This document shows, one piece after another, positions 13,201 to 23,980 of a stretch of DNA of 64,000 nt. The stretch covers positions 1,664,501 through 1,728,500 of the forward strand of contig JAFFSR010000021.1 in NCBI GenBank assembly GCA_017163975.1. Reading direction: 5' to 3'. The notes below the pieces were generated by a model. The model saw only the letters and a list, made by a program, of their open reading frames with translations, was not told the DNA's origin and searched no databases. Every line of letters starts with the position of its first letter. Position 1 is the stretch's first letter. This DNA is from Anastatus disparis. Lineage: Eukaryota; Arthropoda; Insecta; Hymenoptera; Eupelmidae. The translations under genes were made by a program, and so were the position numbers.

Positions 13201-14960
13201 TGGGTTTATGGTTTATGGGTTTATGGTGTATAGGTTTATGGTTTACGAGTTTATGGTTCATGGGTTTATGGTTCATGGGCTTATTGTTAACGGGTTTATG
13301 GTTTATGGGTTTATGGTTTATGGGTTTATTGTTTATGGGTTTATGGTTCATGGGTTTATTGTTTATGGGTTTATGGTTTATAGGTTTATGGGTTTATGGT
13401 TTATGGGTTTATGGTTTATGGGTTAATGGTTTATGGGTTTATGGTTTATGGGTTTATGGTTTTTGAATTTATGGTTTATGGGTTTATGGTGTATAGGTTT
13501 ATGGTTTATGAGTTCATGGTTCATGGGTTTATGGTTCAAGGGCTTATTGTTTATGGGTTTATGGGTTTATGGTTTATCGGTTCATGGTTCATGTATTCAT
13601 ATCCATTAGGTTTATGGTTCAAAGGTTAATAGTTTATGGGTTCATAGTTTATAGGTTTATGGTTTATAGGTTCATGGTTTATGAGTTTATGGTTCATGGG
13701 TTTATGGTTTATGGGTTCATGGTTTATGGGTTCATATTTATTAGGAATATGGTTTCTAGGTTTATAGTTAATGGGTTTATGGTTTATGGGTTTATAGTTT
13801 ATGGTTATATGGTTCATGGGTTTACGGTTTATGGGTTGAAGGTATATAGTTAATGGGTTTATGTGTCTATGGTTTATGGGTTCATGGTTTATGGGTTCAT
13901 ATTTATCAGGATTATGGTTTTTAGGTTTATAGTTTATGGGTTTATGTGTCTATGGTTTATGGGTTCATGGTTTATGGGTTCATATTTATCAGGATTATGG
14001 TTTTTAGGTTTATAGTTTATGGGTTTATGGTTTATGGGTTTATGGTTTATGGTTTATGGGTTTATGGTTTATTGGTTTATGGTTTACGGGTTTATGATTT
14101 ATGGGTTTATGGTTTATGGGTTTATGGTTTATTGGTTTATGGTTTACGGGTTTATGGTTAATGGGTTTATGGTTAATGGGTTTATGGTTTATGGGTTCAT
14201 GGTTCATGGATTCATGCTTTATGGGTTATGGTCTATGGGTTTATGGTTCGTGGGTTTATGGTTTATGACTTTATGGTTCATTTGTTTATGGTTTATGGGT
14301 TTATGGTTTATTGGTTAATGGTTTATCGGTTTATGTTTCATGGGTATATGGTTCATGGGTTTATCGTTTATGGGTTTATGGTTTATGGGTTTATGGTTCA
14401 CGGGTTCATGGTTTATGGGTTCATGGTTCATGGGTTTATGGTTTATGGGTCTTTGGTTCATGGGATTATAGTTAATGGGTTTATGGTTTATAGGTTCATG
14501 GTTTATAGGTATATGGTTTATGGGTTTATGGTTTATTTGTTTATGGGTTTATGGTTTATGGGTTTTTGGTTTATGGGTATATGGTTTATGGGTTTATGGT
14601 TCATGGGTTTATTGTTTATGGGTTTATGGTTTATAGGCTTATGGGTTTATGGTTTATGTGTTTATGGGTTTATAGTTCATGGGTTTATGGTTTATGGCTT
14701 TATGGTTTACGGGTTTATGGTTTATGGGTTTATGGTTCATGGGTTCTTGGTTAATGGGTTTATGGTTTGTGGGTTCATGGTTTATGGGATTATGGTTAAT
14801 GGGTTTATGGTTTACGGGTTTATGGTTGATGGGCTATAGATTTATCGGTTTATGGTTTATGGGTTCATGGTTTAGGGGTTAATGGTTTATGGGTTTATGG
14901 TTTATGGGTTTATGGGTTTATGTTTTCATGGTTTATGGGTTTACTGGTTTATGGTTTATA
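8960..14960. repeat. 6-kb minisatellite, 15-bp unit (TTTATGGTTTATGGG)
   Basis: The dominant unit is TTTATGGTTTATGGG with frequent TTCATGG, TTAATGG and TTTATGA variants and occasional 8-bp half-units (TTTATGGG). C is scarce on the plus strand. Because 15 is a multiple of 3 and the unit has no stop codon, long frames read MVYGF, GLWFM or, on the minus strand, NHKPI pentapeptides. Frames shift at half-units, no flanking coding sequence exists, and the same DNA is open on both strands. A coding role is not supported. Confidence 0.97.
10797..14010 (+). repeat. Interspersed variant block within the minisatellite
   Basis: A diverged motif, ATATTTATCAGGATTATGGT followed by TTTTAGGTTCATAG, interrupts the 15-bp units about 16 times (for example near 10797, 10909, 11248, 11377, 11542, 11646, 11811, 12098, 13066, 13735, 13901 and 13984). 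It is absent from 8960-10780, so the array has at least two sub-domains. Confidence 0.8.
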
Positions 14961-15569
14961 TTTTCTCTTTTTAATTCGATTACTATCAATATTGACCGAG
15001 TGTTAAGTCATTTCTAATTTAAATTTGAATATTTAAATATTGACAAGTCGTAATTTTTTTTTGCAAATTCTGATTATTCTGAATAGTAAGCGAACTTTAA
15101 GTATTTTTCTTCTCTTGATTTGATTATTGCAAATATCGAGTGTGCATAGAGTCTTTGTTTTGCATATCTGATTATTTTGAATGTTGCCTGAGCGTAAAGT
15201 ACTTTTTATCTTCCGTACTTTTCTTTTAAAGTACTTTCGTTGCTTCGTCTCTGTTCATTTGTCTTTGTTTCTTAGGTTTCTTTTCTGTCTCTTTGTTTAT
15301 GTCTTTATTATTTTTTCTTCGTCTCTTCGTTCACATTCTTCTATTTTTGTCTCTTCGTCTTCTCCTTTATGTCTCTCTGTCTTCGTTTGTTGTTTTCGTT
15401 TCCCTGTTTGGTGTCCTATTATTTTGTAGTCGTCTATTTATCTGCTCGTCTTTTTTCCTTTTTTTCTTATTTTGAAATCGTTCTATGACTTCGATGCCAC
15501 CCTTCGTCTCTGTTTCTTTGCTTTCGAGCATACACATGTACGTGTTCACATTGATGCTGATGTATAGGT

Positions 15570-15570
<1 letters not shown>
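14961..15570. other. No gene seen; CT/T-rich DNA
   Basis: T-rich and pyrimidine-rich sequence with GTCTCTTCGTCTTC-like degenerate repeats (15240-15500). Open frames of 60-84 codons are low-complexity and overlap in several frames. Confidence 0.4.
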
Positions 15571-15609
<39 letters not shown>

Positions 15610-15610
15610 C
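15571..15610. repeat. (GAT)n microsatellite
   Basis: About 13 GAT/ATG triplets in a row; they produce the poly-M and poly-I frames. Confidence 0.97.
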
Positions 15611-16009
15611 ATGATATGTTTATGGTTTAATGAATCTCAAATTTTGCATTTCGTCTCAAATCTGTTTATAGGACTCATAAGTAAAGTTTTGTTAGAGGAC
15701 ACTATCTTAATAAATTGCTATTATTATAATCTATCTTGATTTTTAAAAAAATTTGTAGAATTATATTTTTAATTCTGAACCTATTTCTGTGATCAATTAG
15801 AAGCATTTCGAGAAATTAGCAACTATAGCTTTTATTGAGGGTGCATCAAGGCTTGATTCTATAGTGGTTATTTTAAATTATATTTTTCTGCATAATGTGC
15901 TTTATTCATATTGTATTTTTCATTATAACAAATCCATCTTTAGACGTTACTTTTGATGATAATTTTAATTCTATTCCATTTAGCACTGATACTAATATCC
16001 GGGTTCTTC

Positions 16010-16665
16010 CAATTACCCAACACTTACAATAGCAGTTGTGTTATTCTTATTATACAACGTTTACAATAAAAGTCGCGTTTTATCAATAACACCGTGCCTA
16101 TATTGACGGTCGAGTTTCTTTCATTACACGGCGTCTCAAAATAGGAACCATGAATACTTAATTGCACAGCGCTTACAATAATAGCCGCGTATTCTTAACC
16201 ACACAGCGCTCAAAATAGCAACCGCGAATTTGTAATACACAGTGCTCTCAATAGCAACCATGAATTTTTAATTCCACAGCGCTTACTAAAGCAGCTGCGA
16301 ATCCGTTATTACACAACATTTACAAGAGTTGTTGTGTTTTTTAACTACACAGAATTTACAATAGCAGCCGTGTTAGTAATTACAAATTAGTAATTACACT
16401 TCGCTTACAATAGTTGTTGCATTTTTTATCTTTAGCTCCTAAAATAGTAGCTGCGTTTTTTAAACCGGATATTCTCTGAAAAGCAGTAGCGAATTTCTAA
16501 TTACACAGCACTTATAGTAGTTTTAGCCTTCTTCTCCATTACAGCATTTACAATAGCAGCTATGTTTTTATAAATACACAGCATTTAAAAATGCAATCGT
16601 ATTTTTTCAATGATACAGAACTAACAATAACAGCCGTGATTTTTAACCACACAGCGCTAAACTCT
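16010..16665. repeat. Degenerate tandem repeat, about 37-bp unit
   Basis: Consensus CACAGCGCTTACAATAGCAG followed by CCGCGTTTTTTAATTA. Copies start near 16163, 16201, 16237, 16274, 16311, 16348, 16395 and onward, with about 16-18 diverged units in all. Confidence 0.85.
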
Positions 16666-16735
16666 TCATCAAAATTTTTAATTTTCTTATATTCAATGTT
16701 ATATTAGAGTTTTAAATATGTTTGATTTTATTTTC

Positions 16736-17308
16736 TTATTTGTTATATTTAATTTTTTGTATGACAATTGAATTTGTTTCATTCATAGTTAACAAATGTC
16801 CACACATTTTTTTTATGTCAAATTCTATTCCACAAGGACACTTATTATTAACAATTGCTGTTGCAAACGCTATTGAAAAATCACCACAATCAAAAGGATT
16901 AGTCTAAAATCGAACTTTTTTAAAACATATTTGTAAGTTTTCACGAATCGGAAATAGTTTATTAATGTGGATTTCCTGTTCATCATTTAATCCATTACTG
17001 TTTAAACTATCATAAACAATAATTACATTTTGTGAATAATAGATACAAATCCAGTGACCAAAATGCTGATTTCTGGAGAAAAGTATTTGCATGTAATCTT
17101 GATTTAATGGAATTGGATTAATATTTTCGGGCTTTTGTAAAAATATTGTTGGTTGCATTGGAAAATTCGCATGATTATTCAAAATTTGATTAAATTTTCT
17201 AATGCGTTTATTCAACATACACAATTGCCCAGCATATCCATCATCACATATTATAATTAATTTTTCTTCTTTGGTTAAATTCATTATATTAAAATAATAA
17301 ATTATCAT
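16736..17308 (-). pseudogene. C48 (Ulp1/adenain-like) cysteine protease, broken by one stop
   Basis: The minus-strand frame from 17308 runs 134 codons to a TAG at 16904-16906, then continues in the same frame for 55 more codons to a TAA at 16736. Catalytic-type residues are in family order: His85 in FGHWICIYY, Asp100 in VYDSL, then after the stop Cys in FDCGDFSIAFAT, followed by FDIKKMCGHL. This matches the H-W, YDSL and DCG.FaiAfA..l blocks of C48-like proteases carried by many arthropod mobile elements. Those enzymes cleave ubiquitin-like modifiers or viral-type polyproteins; the substrate here is unknown. ATG could be at 17308 or the internal Met nine codons in. No partner genes of a Polinton-type element lie nearby. 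Recognition is by motif only. Confidence 0.7.
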
Positions 17309-17309
17309 T

Positions 17310-18060
17310 AACTTAATAATTTAGATTGTTTGATTAAAAATTTCAAATACTTTTGATAAAATATAAAAAAATCTGAAATAAAAATTTTGAATATTATTTA
17401 TATAGATAACAAAAAATTCAGATTTATAATTATTTATAAAATTTTAATTTATAATAATTTATTAAATAATGAAAAATGTATATTATTCATATATTCGAGT
17501 GAAAATTTTCTTTAATATTTTTCAACGATGCCAATGTATTTATTCAAACGATAGTTATTTTTATATTATTTTTTAAAATAATAATATTTAAATACTGACT
17601 CGATATAAATAAATATATCAACATTCTTTTAAACGCTTTTCTTTATAAAATTTGATACTTATGTGGTTAATTAATGATAAAACATTTCACCAAAATCTTT
17701 TTTATGTCAAAATTTTATTTGTTTGTTTGAAATTTTCTTAAAAATATCTTCTAAGAATAGCAATAGTTTATTTTAGCAAAATATTATAAATGTATTTGTG
17801 TGGTTACGTGTATATTTTTTGTATGTTAAAGTTTTCCTATATGTCAGTAAATATGTTGGTAGCAGAAGCGAACTTTATATTTGTTCAGTAGATATTCAAA
17901 ATTTAGTAGTATGTACACTGCCGTCAGGTTGCTTTTGCTTACCCTAGAGTAAAATTAATTAAAATAAAAAGTTTTATATCTCTGGAACTAATTATCGCAT
18001 CTTCAAAATCCAAACGGCGTTTGAAAGATTGGTCAAAAATCTTTAAAATACAGTAAGTCC
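17310..18060. other. AT-rich DNA, no gene seen
   Basis: Very AT-rich, no open frame of note on either strand and no recognisable motif. Confidence 0.5.
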
Positions 18061-19175
18061 AGTATGAAAAAAGTAATCTTCTAATTGCTTATAGCAATGT
18101 AAAAAAAAATTTTCTTTACAAATTTTTTTTCCCACAAAAATGAATGCTATTTTCATGGAAATTATGATATCAAAAAAAAACCAAATGGGTTTTAAAACTC
18201 TAATAGTCCTTTTTAAAATGAGCTAAGTAAAATGTTTCTATGACTTTTTAAACCACAGTTATGGTGATTTTCCGAAAAAAAGACCTATTTTTTCAACCAT
18301 GATTATCTCATAAACGAAGAAAGATAGAAAATTTTGTATTAAGAGGAGGCCGTATAGCTCCATCCTTGTCTAATTTAATTTTTTGTTATTATTAATAAAT
18401 TAAATATTGTTATACAAAAGTAAGGGTATAGCCCAATAGATTTCAGGACAAGCAAACGATCCTATTCTATGAAAAAATATGAAATTTTCATTAGTTTCCG
18501 AGTGAGCTCTGAAACGGAATAACAGCTATCAAATTCAATTGTTTTTCCGTTTCAGACCTCACTCGGAAACTAATGAAAATTTCATATATTTTCATAGAAT
18601 AGGATCGTTTGCTCGTCCTGAAATCTATTGGGCTATACCCTTACTTTTGCATAACAATATTTAATTTATTAATAATAACGAAAACTTAGATTAGACAAGG
18701 ACAGAGCTATACGGCCTCCTCTTAAAGAAAAAATGTTTCATTTTTAGTCTAGAATACATATATTTAGTTACCAATAAGTTTCGGGAAAAACATTTTTTTT
18801 TTACTCGTTTAATTAAAAATTTTTACTAATTTTTCATAATATTTCCCTAAAAAAATGAGTAAAAAAAAAGAGAAAGCAAGCTTTAATTTGCAAGTTTCCG
18901 AATTAAAAAATAATGATTAGAACTAAAGTTATGCTCGTTTAAAGTTAAGCATCAAAAAAGTACTAAAAATCACCATTCTTCAAAATTTAGACTATTTTTG
19001 GTACTCTCTTACTGCTCAACTTTAAATAAGCATAACTTTAGTTCTAATTATTATTTTTCAATTTGGAAACTGGCAAATTAAAGCTTGCCTTCTCCGCTTT
19101 CATTTTAGTTATTGTGGACTTAATAAAGACATTTCTAGACAGAATTATTTACACTTCAATTAGAAGTTCTTTTTT
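18060..19175. mobile_element. Old palindromic element interrupted by a TTAA MITE
   Basis: The left arm (for example AGTATGAAAAAAGTAATCTT near 18060 and AACTAAAGTTATGCTCG near 18921) pairs with the right arm (CATAACTTTAGTTCTAATTA near 19030 and AATTAGAAGTTCTTTTTTC near 19159). Inner complementarity is clear over about 18870-19110. The MITE at 18343-18721 sits inside it. Ends not resolved. Confidence 0.5.
18339..18725. mobile_element. TTAA-flanked foldback MITE (GAGGAGG family), copy 1
   Basis: Element 18343-18721 (379 bp) is flanked by TTAA. The left end is GAGGAGGCCGTATAGCTC; the right end is its exact inverse. The arms stay complementary almost to the centre (GGGTATAGCCCAATAGATTT, CAAACGATCCTATTCTATG, ACTCGGAAACTAATGAAAAT). 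No coding capacity. Confidence 0.93.
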
Positions 19176-19348
19176 CATATTTTTCCGAAAATAAGACTAT
19201 AATCGTCCATAACTCCAGTTTTTCGAAGCGTTAGACCGTACTGCTGTGGCTTTACTCATATTTTGGTACCTAAATACTTATCCCAAAGTTTCATCAAGAT
19301 CTGTGACCCGCAACTCAGACACTTTCCTGGTGAGTCGCACGGGATTCG

Positions 19349-19735
19349 ATGATCGTCCTCGTGCCATACCGGAACTTCTTTACAATTCGCCGCAAAATAA
19401 AACTTAGTTTTTTTTCTTTTCGTCTGGAATATTCGAGAGCGGAACTTATTCGACCGAGAGAGAGTTTGCAGCTGAGTTACGAGGAAAGAAAACCTGGTGA
19501 AGACGAGACAGAAATCACATCTAACTTCGCCGGTAGCGATCATAAAAAGACCCAGAAGGAAAGACAAAGCAAGCGGCCATTATCACCAGCGTCAGCCTCC
19601 GCAACATTTACAACATCATCATCGTCGATTGTATCGACCTGGGCGAGGATAGAATCCATCAACGGTGAGTGGACTGCGCCCAGAAAATTCGTTAATTTCC
19701 TTTGTAAATCAACGGTTCTCGCCGATTGATTGTCG
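19349..19735 (+). other. Open frame of 126 codons with leader-like motif, copy 2
   Basis: An ATG at 19349 opens a charged, serine-rich frame (RPRESLQLSYEERKPGEDET, ASATFTTSSSS). No domain is recognised. Its 3' part contains TCAACGGTGAGTGGACTGCG, the motif shared with about 1875-1895, so the frame may be the translated leader of a retroelement or a first exon ending at the CGGTGAGT donor-like site. A real protein is not shown. Confidence 0.3.
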
Positions 19736-19739
19736 AGTC

Positions 19740-20280
19740 AGTGAAGCGGTTTTGTTAAAATCTTTGACGTAGTGCGCGAAGTGACGTAGTTAAAGATTTT
19801 CTTTTCTTTGTATTAAAATTTGTAAATTGTCGTAACTAAACTTAAAGATTTTCTTTTCTTCGTATTAAAATTTGTAAATTGTCGTAACGAAACTTAAAGA
19901 TTCTTATTAAGCGTGAGAGAAAGAGCAGAGATAAAGTTTCAATTGACTTATCAAGTGTAAATTTTTTAAGTTAACGTGCGTTTAAGAAAATTTTTCCTAA
20001 TTGTGAAATCTCGACGAGTTAGCAAAGCATAATAGAATTAAAAATTTTTTTTTGTAATAATAAATTAAAAATTAAGGTTAGACCGTGAGTGCCGAAGTGT
20101 ATGAGTTACGTGGCTACGTGTTGCCAAAAATAAAATTTAGACCGGTGAGACGCGTTTAGTCGCCGGTTGAGCGAATAATTACTAAATAGTGATAAAATAA
20201 ATTTTTTTTCCTTTCGTACGTAGTGAAAATTATAAAATTTCGTTTCTGGTAACACATGGGTGCGTGTTGAGCGCGAGTGA
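19740..20280. other. AT-rich leader-like DNA with short direct repeats
   Basis: TTAAAGATTTTCTTTTCTTTGTATTAAAATTTGTAAATTGTCG recurs at once (about 19790-19885). GTGACGTAG and CGCGCGAAGTGACG patches occur. No gene seen. Confidence 0.4.
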
Positions 20281-20316
20281 GAGAGAGAGAGAGAGATAGA
20301 TAGATAGATAGATAGG
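20279..20316 (-). repeat. Microsatellite tail at the LINE 3' end
   Basis: (GA)n then (GATA)n on the plus strand, reading (CTAT)n (CT)n after the 3' end of the minus-strand LINE. Jockey-superfamily LINEs such as the CR1 group often end in short tandem repeats rather than poly(A). Confidence 0.65.
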
Positions 20317-20500
20317 TGTGTTTATTTTATGTACAATATGTTGTACAATTTTACAATATAGTAAATAAATATAAAAGTTTCAATATAAACAGAAAAAAGT
20401 AAAAATTTTAACAAATAGTAAAAATAAAAATAGAATATGTTTAAATACAGATAACATAAGAAATCATAATAATTATAATTATAGTAAGCAATATTAACAG

Positions 20501-23500
20501 TCATCGCAGTGGCAGCGGTCCATTCTCCAAGGAAAGGTAGTGTGAAAATGCTGATGATTTAAATGAGTAAAGCGATTGAGAGTTACGGATAGAAACGGGA
20601 AGCTCATTCCATAGAAACGATGATGTAACCAAGAAAGATCCGTTATAATATTCCGTAGAAGCAGGAGGAACAGTTAATGGTCTTACAGCACCCCTCAACG
20701 TTCTCACCGAATGGTTCCACATGTAACCAGAGTAGAGATATGTAGGTTCATTAGATGAGAACATTTTATATAGGAAAGCAGATGTAAAGTATTTCCTTCT
20801 AGCAGAGGTAGATAACCAGCACAGTGCAGAACGATAAACCGAAACATGCTCTCGCCTGCCAATACCATATACATAACGAACACCAGAGTTGATGACTCTC
20901 TGCAACTTTAGGTCTAGTTCCGCCGATAGATTACAATAGACAAGACAACAGTAGTCTATGAGTGGAAAAAGCAAAGCCTGAACAAGATGCTTGCGTAAAG
21001 CAAAATTAGTGCTTTTTTTAAAGTAATTTAACCTGTAAAGCAGCGTATAAGATTTGTTACAGACTTTGGTGATGTGCTCCTTCAAATTCAGTTTATTGTC
21101 CAACCAAACCCCCAGATCACGAACATTAGATTCAAACTTAATTGTGGTGCCATTTATTGGCACGCCAGTAGTGGGTAAGGAAGACAGCATGTTAATATAC
21201 TGATAAGAGCCAGTAATTATAGCCTTTGTCTTACCAACATTCAGCTCAAGATGATTTCTGGAAGCTTAATCAGAGATAATCTTTGCATGAGCGCTCATAA
21301 TGGACGTAAAAACATCCAACTTATTCAGAGGAAAATGGATATACACCTGCAAGTCATCAGCGTATATCAAGTGTTGTACAATAGAATTAAAATCAACAGC
21401 AACATCGTTTATATAAATTGAGAATAATAATGGTCCCAAAACAGACCCCTGTGGAACTCCCGTGTTAAGAGGAACATAATCAGATGTGACACCATTCTCA
21501 TCAATGACAGACTGCTGTCGATTTGACAGATAAGAGGCAAACCACCTGATAACTGAACTGAAAATATCAAGTGAAGACATCTTTCCAAGTAAAATAGCAT
21601 GACTTATAGTGTCAAACGCCTTACTGAAATCAAACAGCAAGAGCATAGTGACATACCGTCTATCCATATTCAGCCTGATATCATCCGTCAACTTCAACAA
21701 TGCCGTCTGAGTACTATGCGCAGTTCTAAAACCAGTCTGCCGAGGATCCAACAGCGGTCTAGTAGCCAAGTACTCATACAATTGCTGATGAACAAGACGC
21801 TCAAGTACCTTGGATAAAAAGGACAACAGAGAAATAGGGTGAATGTCACCCATGGATTAAGGAGAAGAGACTTTATTAATAGTCTTTATTAGAGATAGCC
21901 TCCAACATGATGGAAAGAATTCATCTTTTAGCGAATCATTGAAGATGCGACACAAGAGAGGCCCAATTACAGGGAAAGCCGAATGAATAAAAGACTGAGG
22001 AATAGCATCTGGACCCCTAGCTTGCGAAGAAAAACTACACACCGATGCCCTAACCTGACTCAATGATACTTCAGAAAACCGAAACATCAGTTTAAATGGT
22101 TCATCATCAGCCAAAGTACTCAGATAATCAGGAATCGATGTTACTGATTGATCAGTTGCAACACCAACAAAATAACGATTTAGCTCATCCACAGAAAAGG
22201 AATGACGAGATTCATTACCACTAGAGCAAATACCAAGATTTCCAAGCTCCTTCCAAATTTGCCTAGAATCAGTGAGACCAGAAAGTCGGTCATAGTAATA
22301 AAGAAGCTTAGAGGACTCGATACACTCATGAGCACGATCACGTGCAGCTCTATATTGCAGCTAATCGAAATAAAATCGTGTGCGTTTATAGCGCCTATAA
22401 AGACGATCCCTCTCACGAACCAAGCCATGATGCTCTGCAGTAATCCAAGGTCGACGATTTACACCTTGTTGAACTCTTTTGACAGGCACAAAGAGGGAAA
22501 CTGCTTCATTTAGATGTCCATAGAGACAATCAAGGCGAGCAGGAAGAGAGGAATCACCGCTACATACAGAACAATTCAGTGAACAAAAATAATCTAGCAA
22601 TTTGGCATCATCAACAGCCTTATAGTCTTGATAAGAGAAATCATTAAGCATAGGCTTTGAGAGAGAAGACTTAAGAGGAGGTCACGTATCTCTGTCCTTT
22701 TCCAATCAAAGAATTGAGTTTTTTACAGAAACTAATAACTTTAGCAAAAAATGAAGAGAAAGCCGCATCTCGTAATAAAAAAAGCAATATTTTTTTTAAT
22801 AAGAAAGAATTAATTTTATTGCTTCGTTTTCAAGAAAACCTTGAAAAACTTAAATCATAGAGGTTAGGGTGGACAATTTGATTTTTCAAGGTTTTCTTGA
22901 GAACGAAGCAATAAAATTAATTTTTTCTTATCAAAGAAAATATTGCTTTATCTGATACAAGATGCGGCTTTCTCTTCATTTTTTGATGAAGTTATTAGTT
23001 TTTGTAAAAAAATCATTTCTTTGATTAGAAAAGGACAGAGATATGTGACCTCCTCTTAACAGTGGCTGCAATTAGATCACGTCCATCTATAAATGGGACG
23101 TCAGTCTTCCAATAGTCAATTAGAGAATCATTTTCATCTACAAGACATAGATCGAGGCAAGTATCTGATGATGAAGTATGATGAGTTGCACCATAAGGCA
23201 CAGAGAAGAGTGAATTTTCTCTAATTTAACCCTTTAGAAACATAGAGTCATCAGAATCAACAGATATGTTGGCATTGAAATCGCCCATGATGACTTTAGT
23301 ACTATAATTATGCATGAATGATGTCAAATCAGGAACGAAATCAGTGCCAGCTAAAAACGGTGCATGAGGTGGTCTGTAGACCACTCCGACAAAAATAGGA
23401 GAGACTAAATCAGGAGATTCAACTTTACAAAAGAGGTATTCAGGTAAACCCGGCTTGCCACACCAGCTACCATTAGAAGAACACAACCGTGTAGAGTTTA

Positions 23501-23834
23501 AGGAGGAATGTATGTACAGAGCAACACCACCACCTCTGGTGTTTCGATCCCGCCGCAAGAGCACATAATTATCCAAAGCGATAAGAGAGTCACAAACAAT
23601 CTGACCCAGTTTTGTCTCTGTTACAGCTATCACATGAAAATAGGGCCGAGAAGCCAAGAAGAGTCTTATCATTTCAATATGAGCACAAATGGAGTTGGCA
23701 TTAAAGTGGCAGACCCAAAAACCGTCCTCTGTGGTGAAATGATTTGCAATGGAAGATGAAATAATATTATTAGGAGATATCAGAGAATTAGCTGGAAAAG
23801 GAGTAGAGAATGGACTTACCACACCATCACACAT
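20501..23834 (-). pseudogene. LINE ORF2: AP endonuclease and reverse transcriptase, inactivated
   Basis: ATG at 23834. The endonuclease shows HFNANSICAHIEMI, VTETKL, RGGGVALYI, GVVYRPP and IMGDFNANIS. The reverse transcriptase shows ISLLSFLSKVLERLVHQQL, the catalytic FDFSKAFDT, GVPQGSVLGPLLFSIYIND and YADDLQVY, followed by a thumb/C-terminal segment with VRDLGVWLDNKLNLKEH, ending at 20501 in GPLPLR. Stop codons end the open pieces at 23226, 22361, 21857 and 21266. All pieces stay in one frame, so there are no frameshifts. Removing the 381-bp MITE plus one TTAA (385 bp) restores the frame across 23225-22651. The protein would nick target DNA and copy element RNA. The low number of lesions suggests a fairly recent copy. 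Confidence 0.92.
22671..23059. mobile_element. TTAA-flanked foldback MITE (GAGGAGG family), copy 2, inside LINE ORF2
   Basis: Element 22675-23055 (381 bp) has TTAA at 22671-22674 and 23056-23059. Ends: GAGGAGGTCACGTATCTCTG, and inverse GAGGAGGTCACATATCTCTG. The arms carry TTTTCAAGGTTTTCTTGA in both orientations. The LINE reading frame gives independent proof of the boundaries. Confidence 0.95.
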
Positions 23835-23980
23835 CAGCTTGTCGCTCCGTCGTCGGATGTCATCAGTGATATCCTTGCTAAAAAAGCCTCAAGGTCAGCA
23901 TCAGTGGCAATACGAATAGGCACGTCATCCCTCTTCTTTCTTGCATATATCATGCCACTCCTCACAAACGTAAAGAAGTT

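Noticed and set aside
8966..14882. Many long open frames encoding MVYGF/GLWFM or NHKPI pentapeptide repeats
   Set aside because: They follow from a stop-free 15-bp unit, are open on both strands and several frames at once, shift frame at half-units, and have no flanking coding sequence or promoter context.
8960..14960. A true telomere
   Set aside because: The array is internal, degenerate, flanked by other DNA on both sides and contains trapped unique sequence.
15181..15739. Overlapping hydrophobic frames suggesting small membrane proteins
   Set aside because: Low-complexity translation of T-rich and (GAT)n sequence in several frames.
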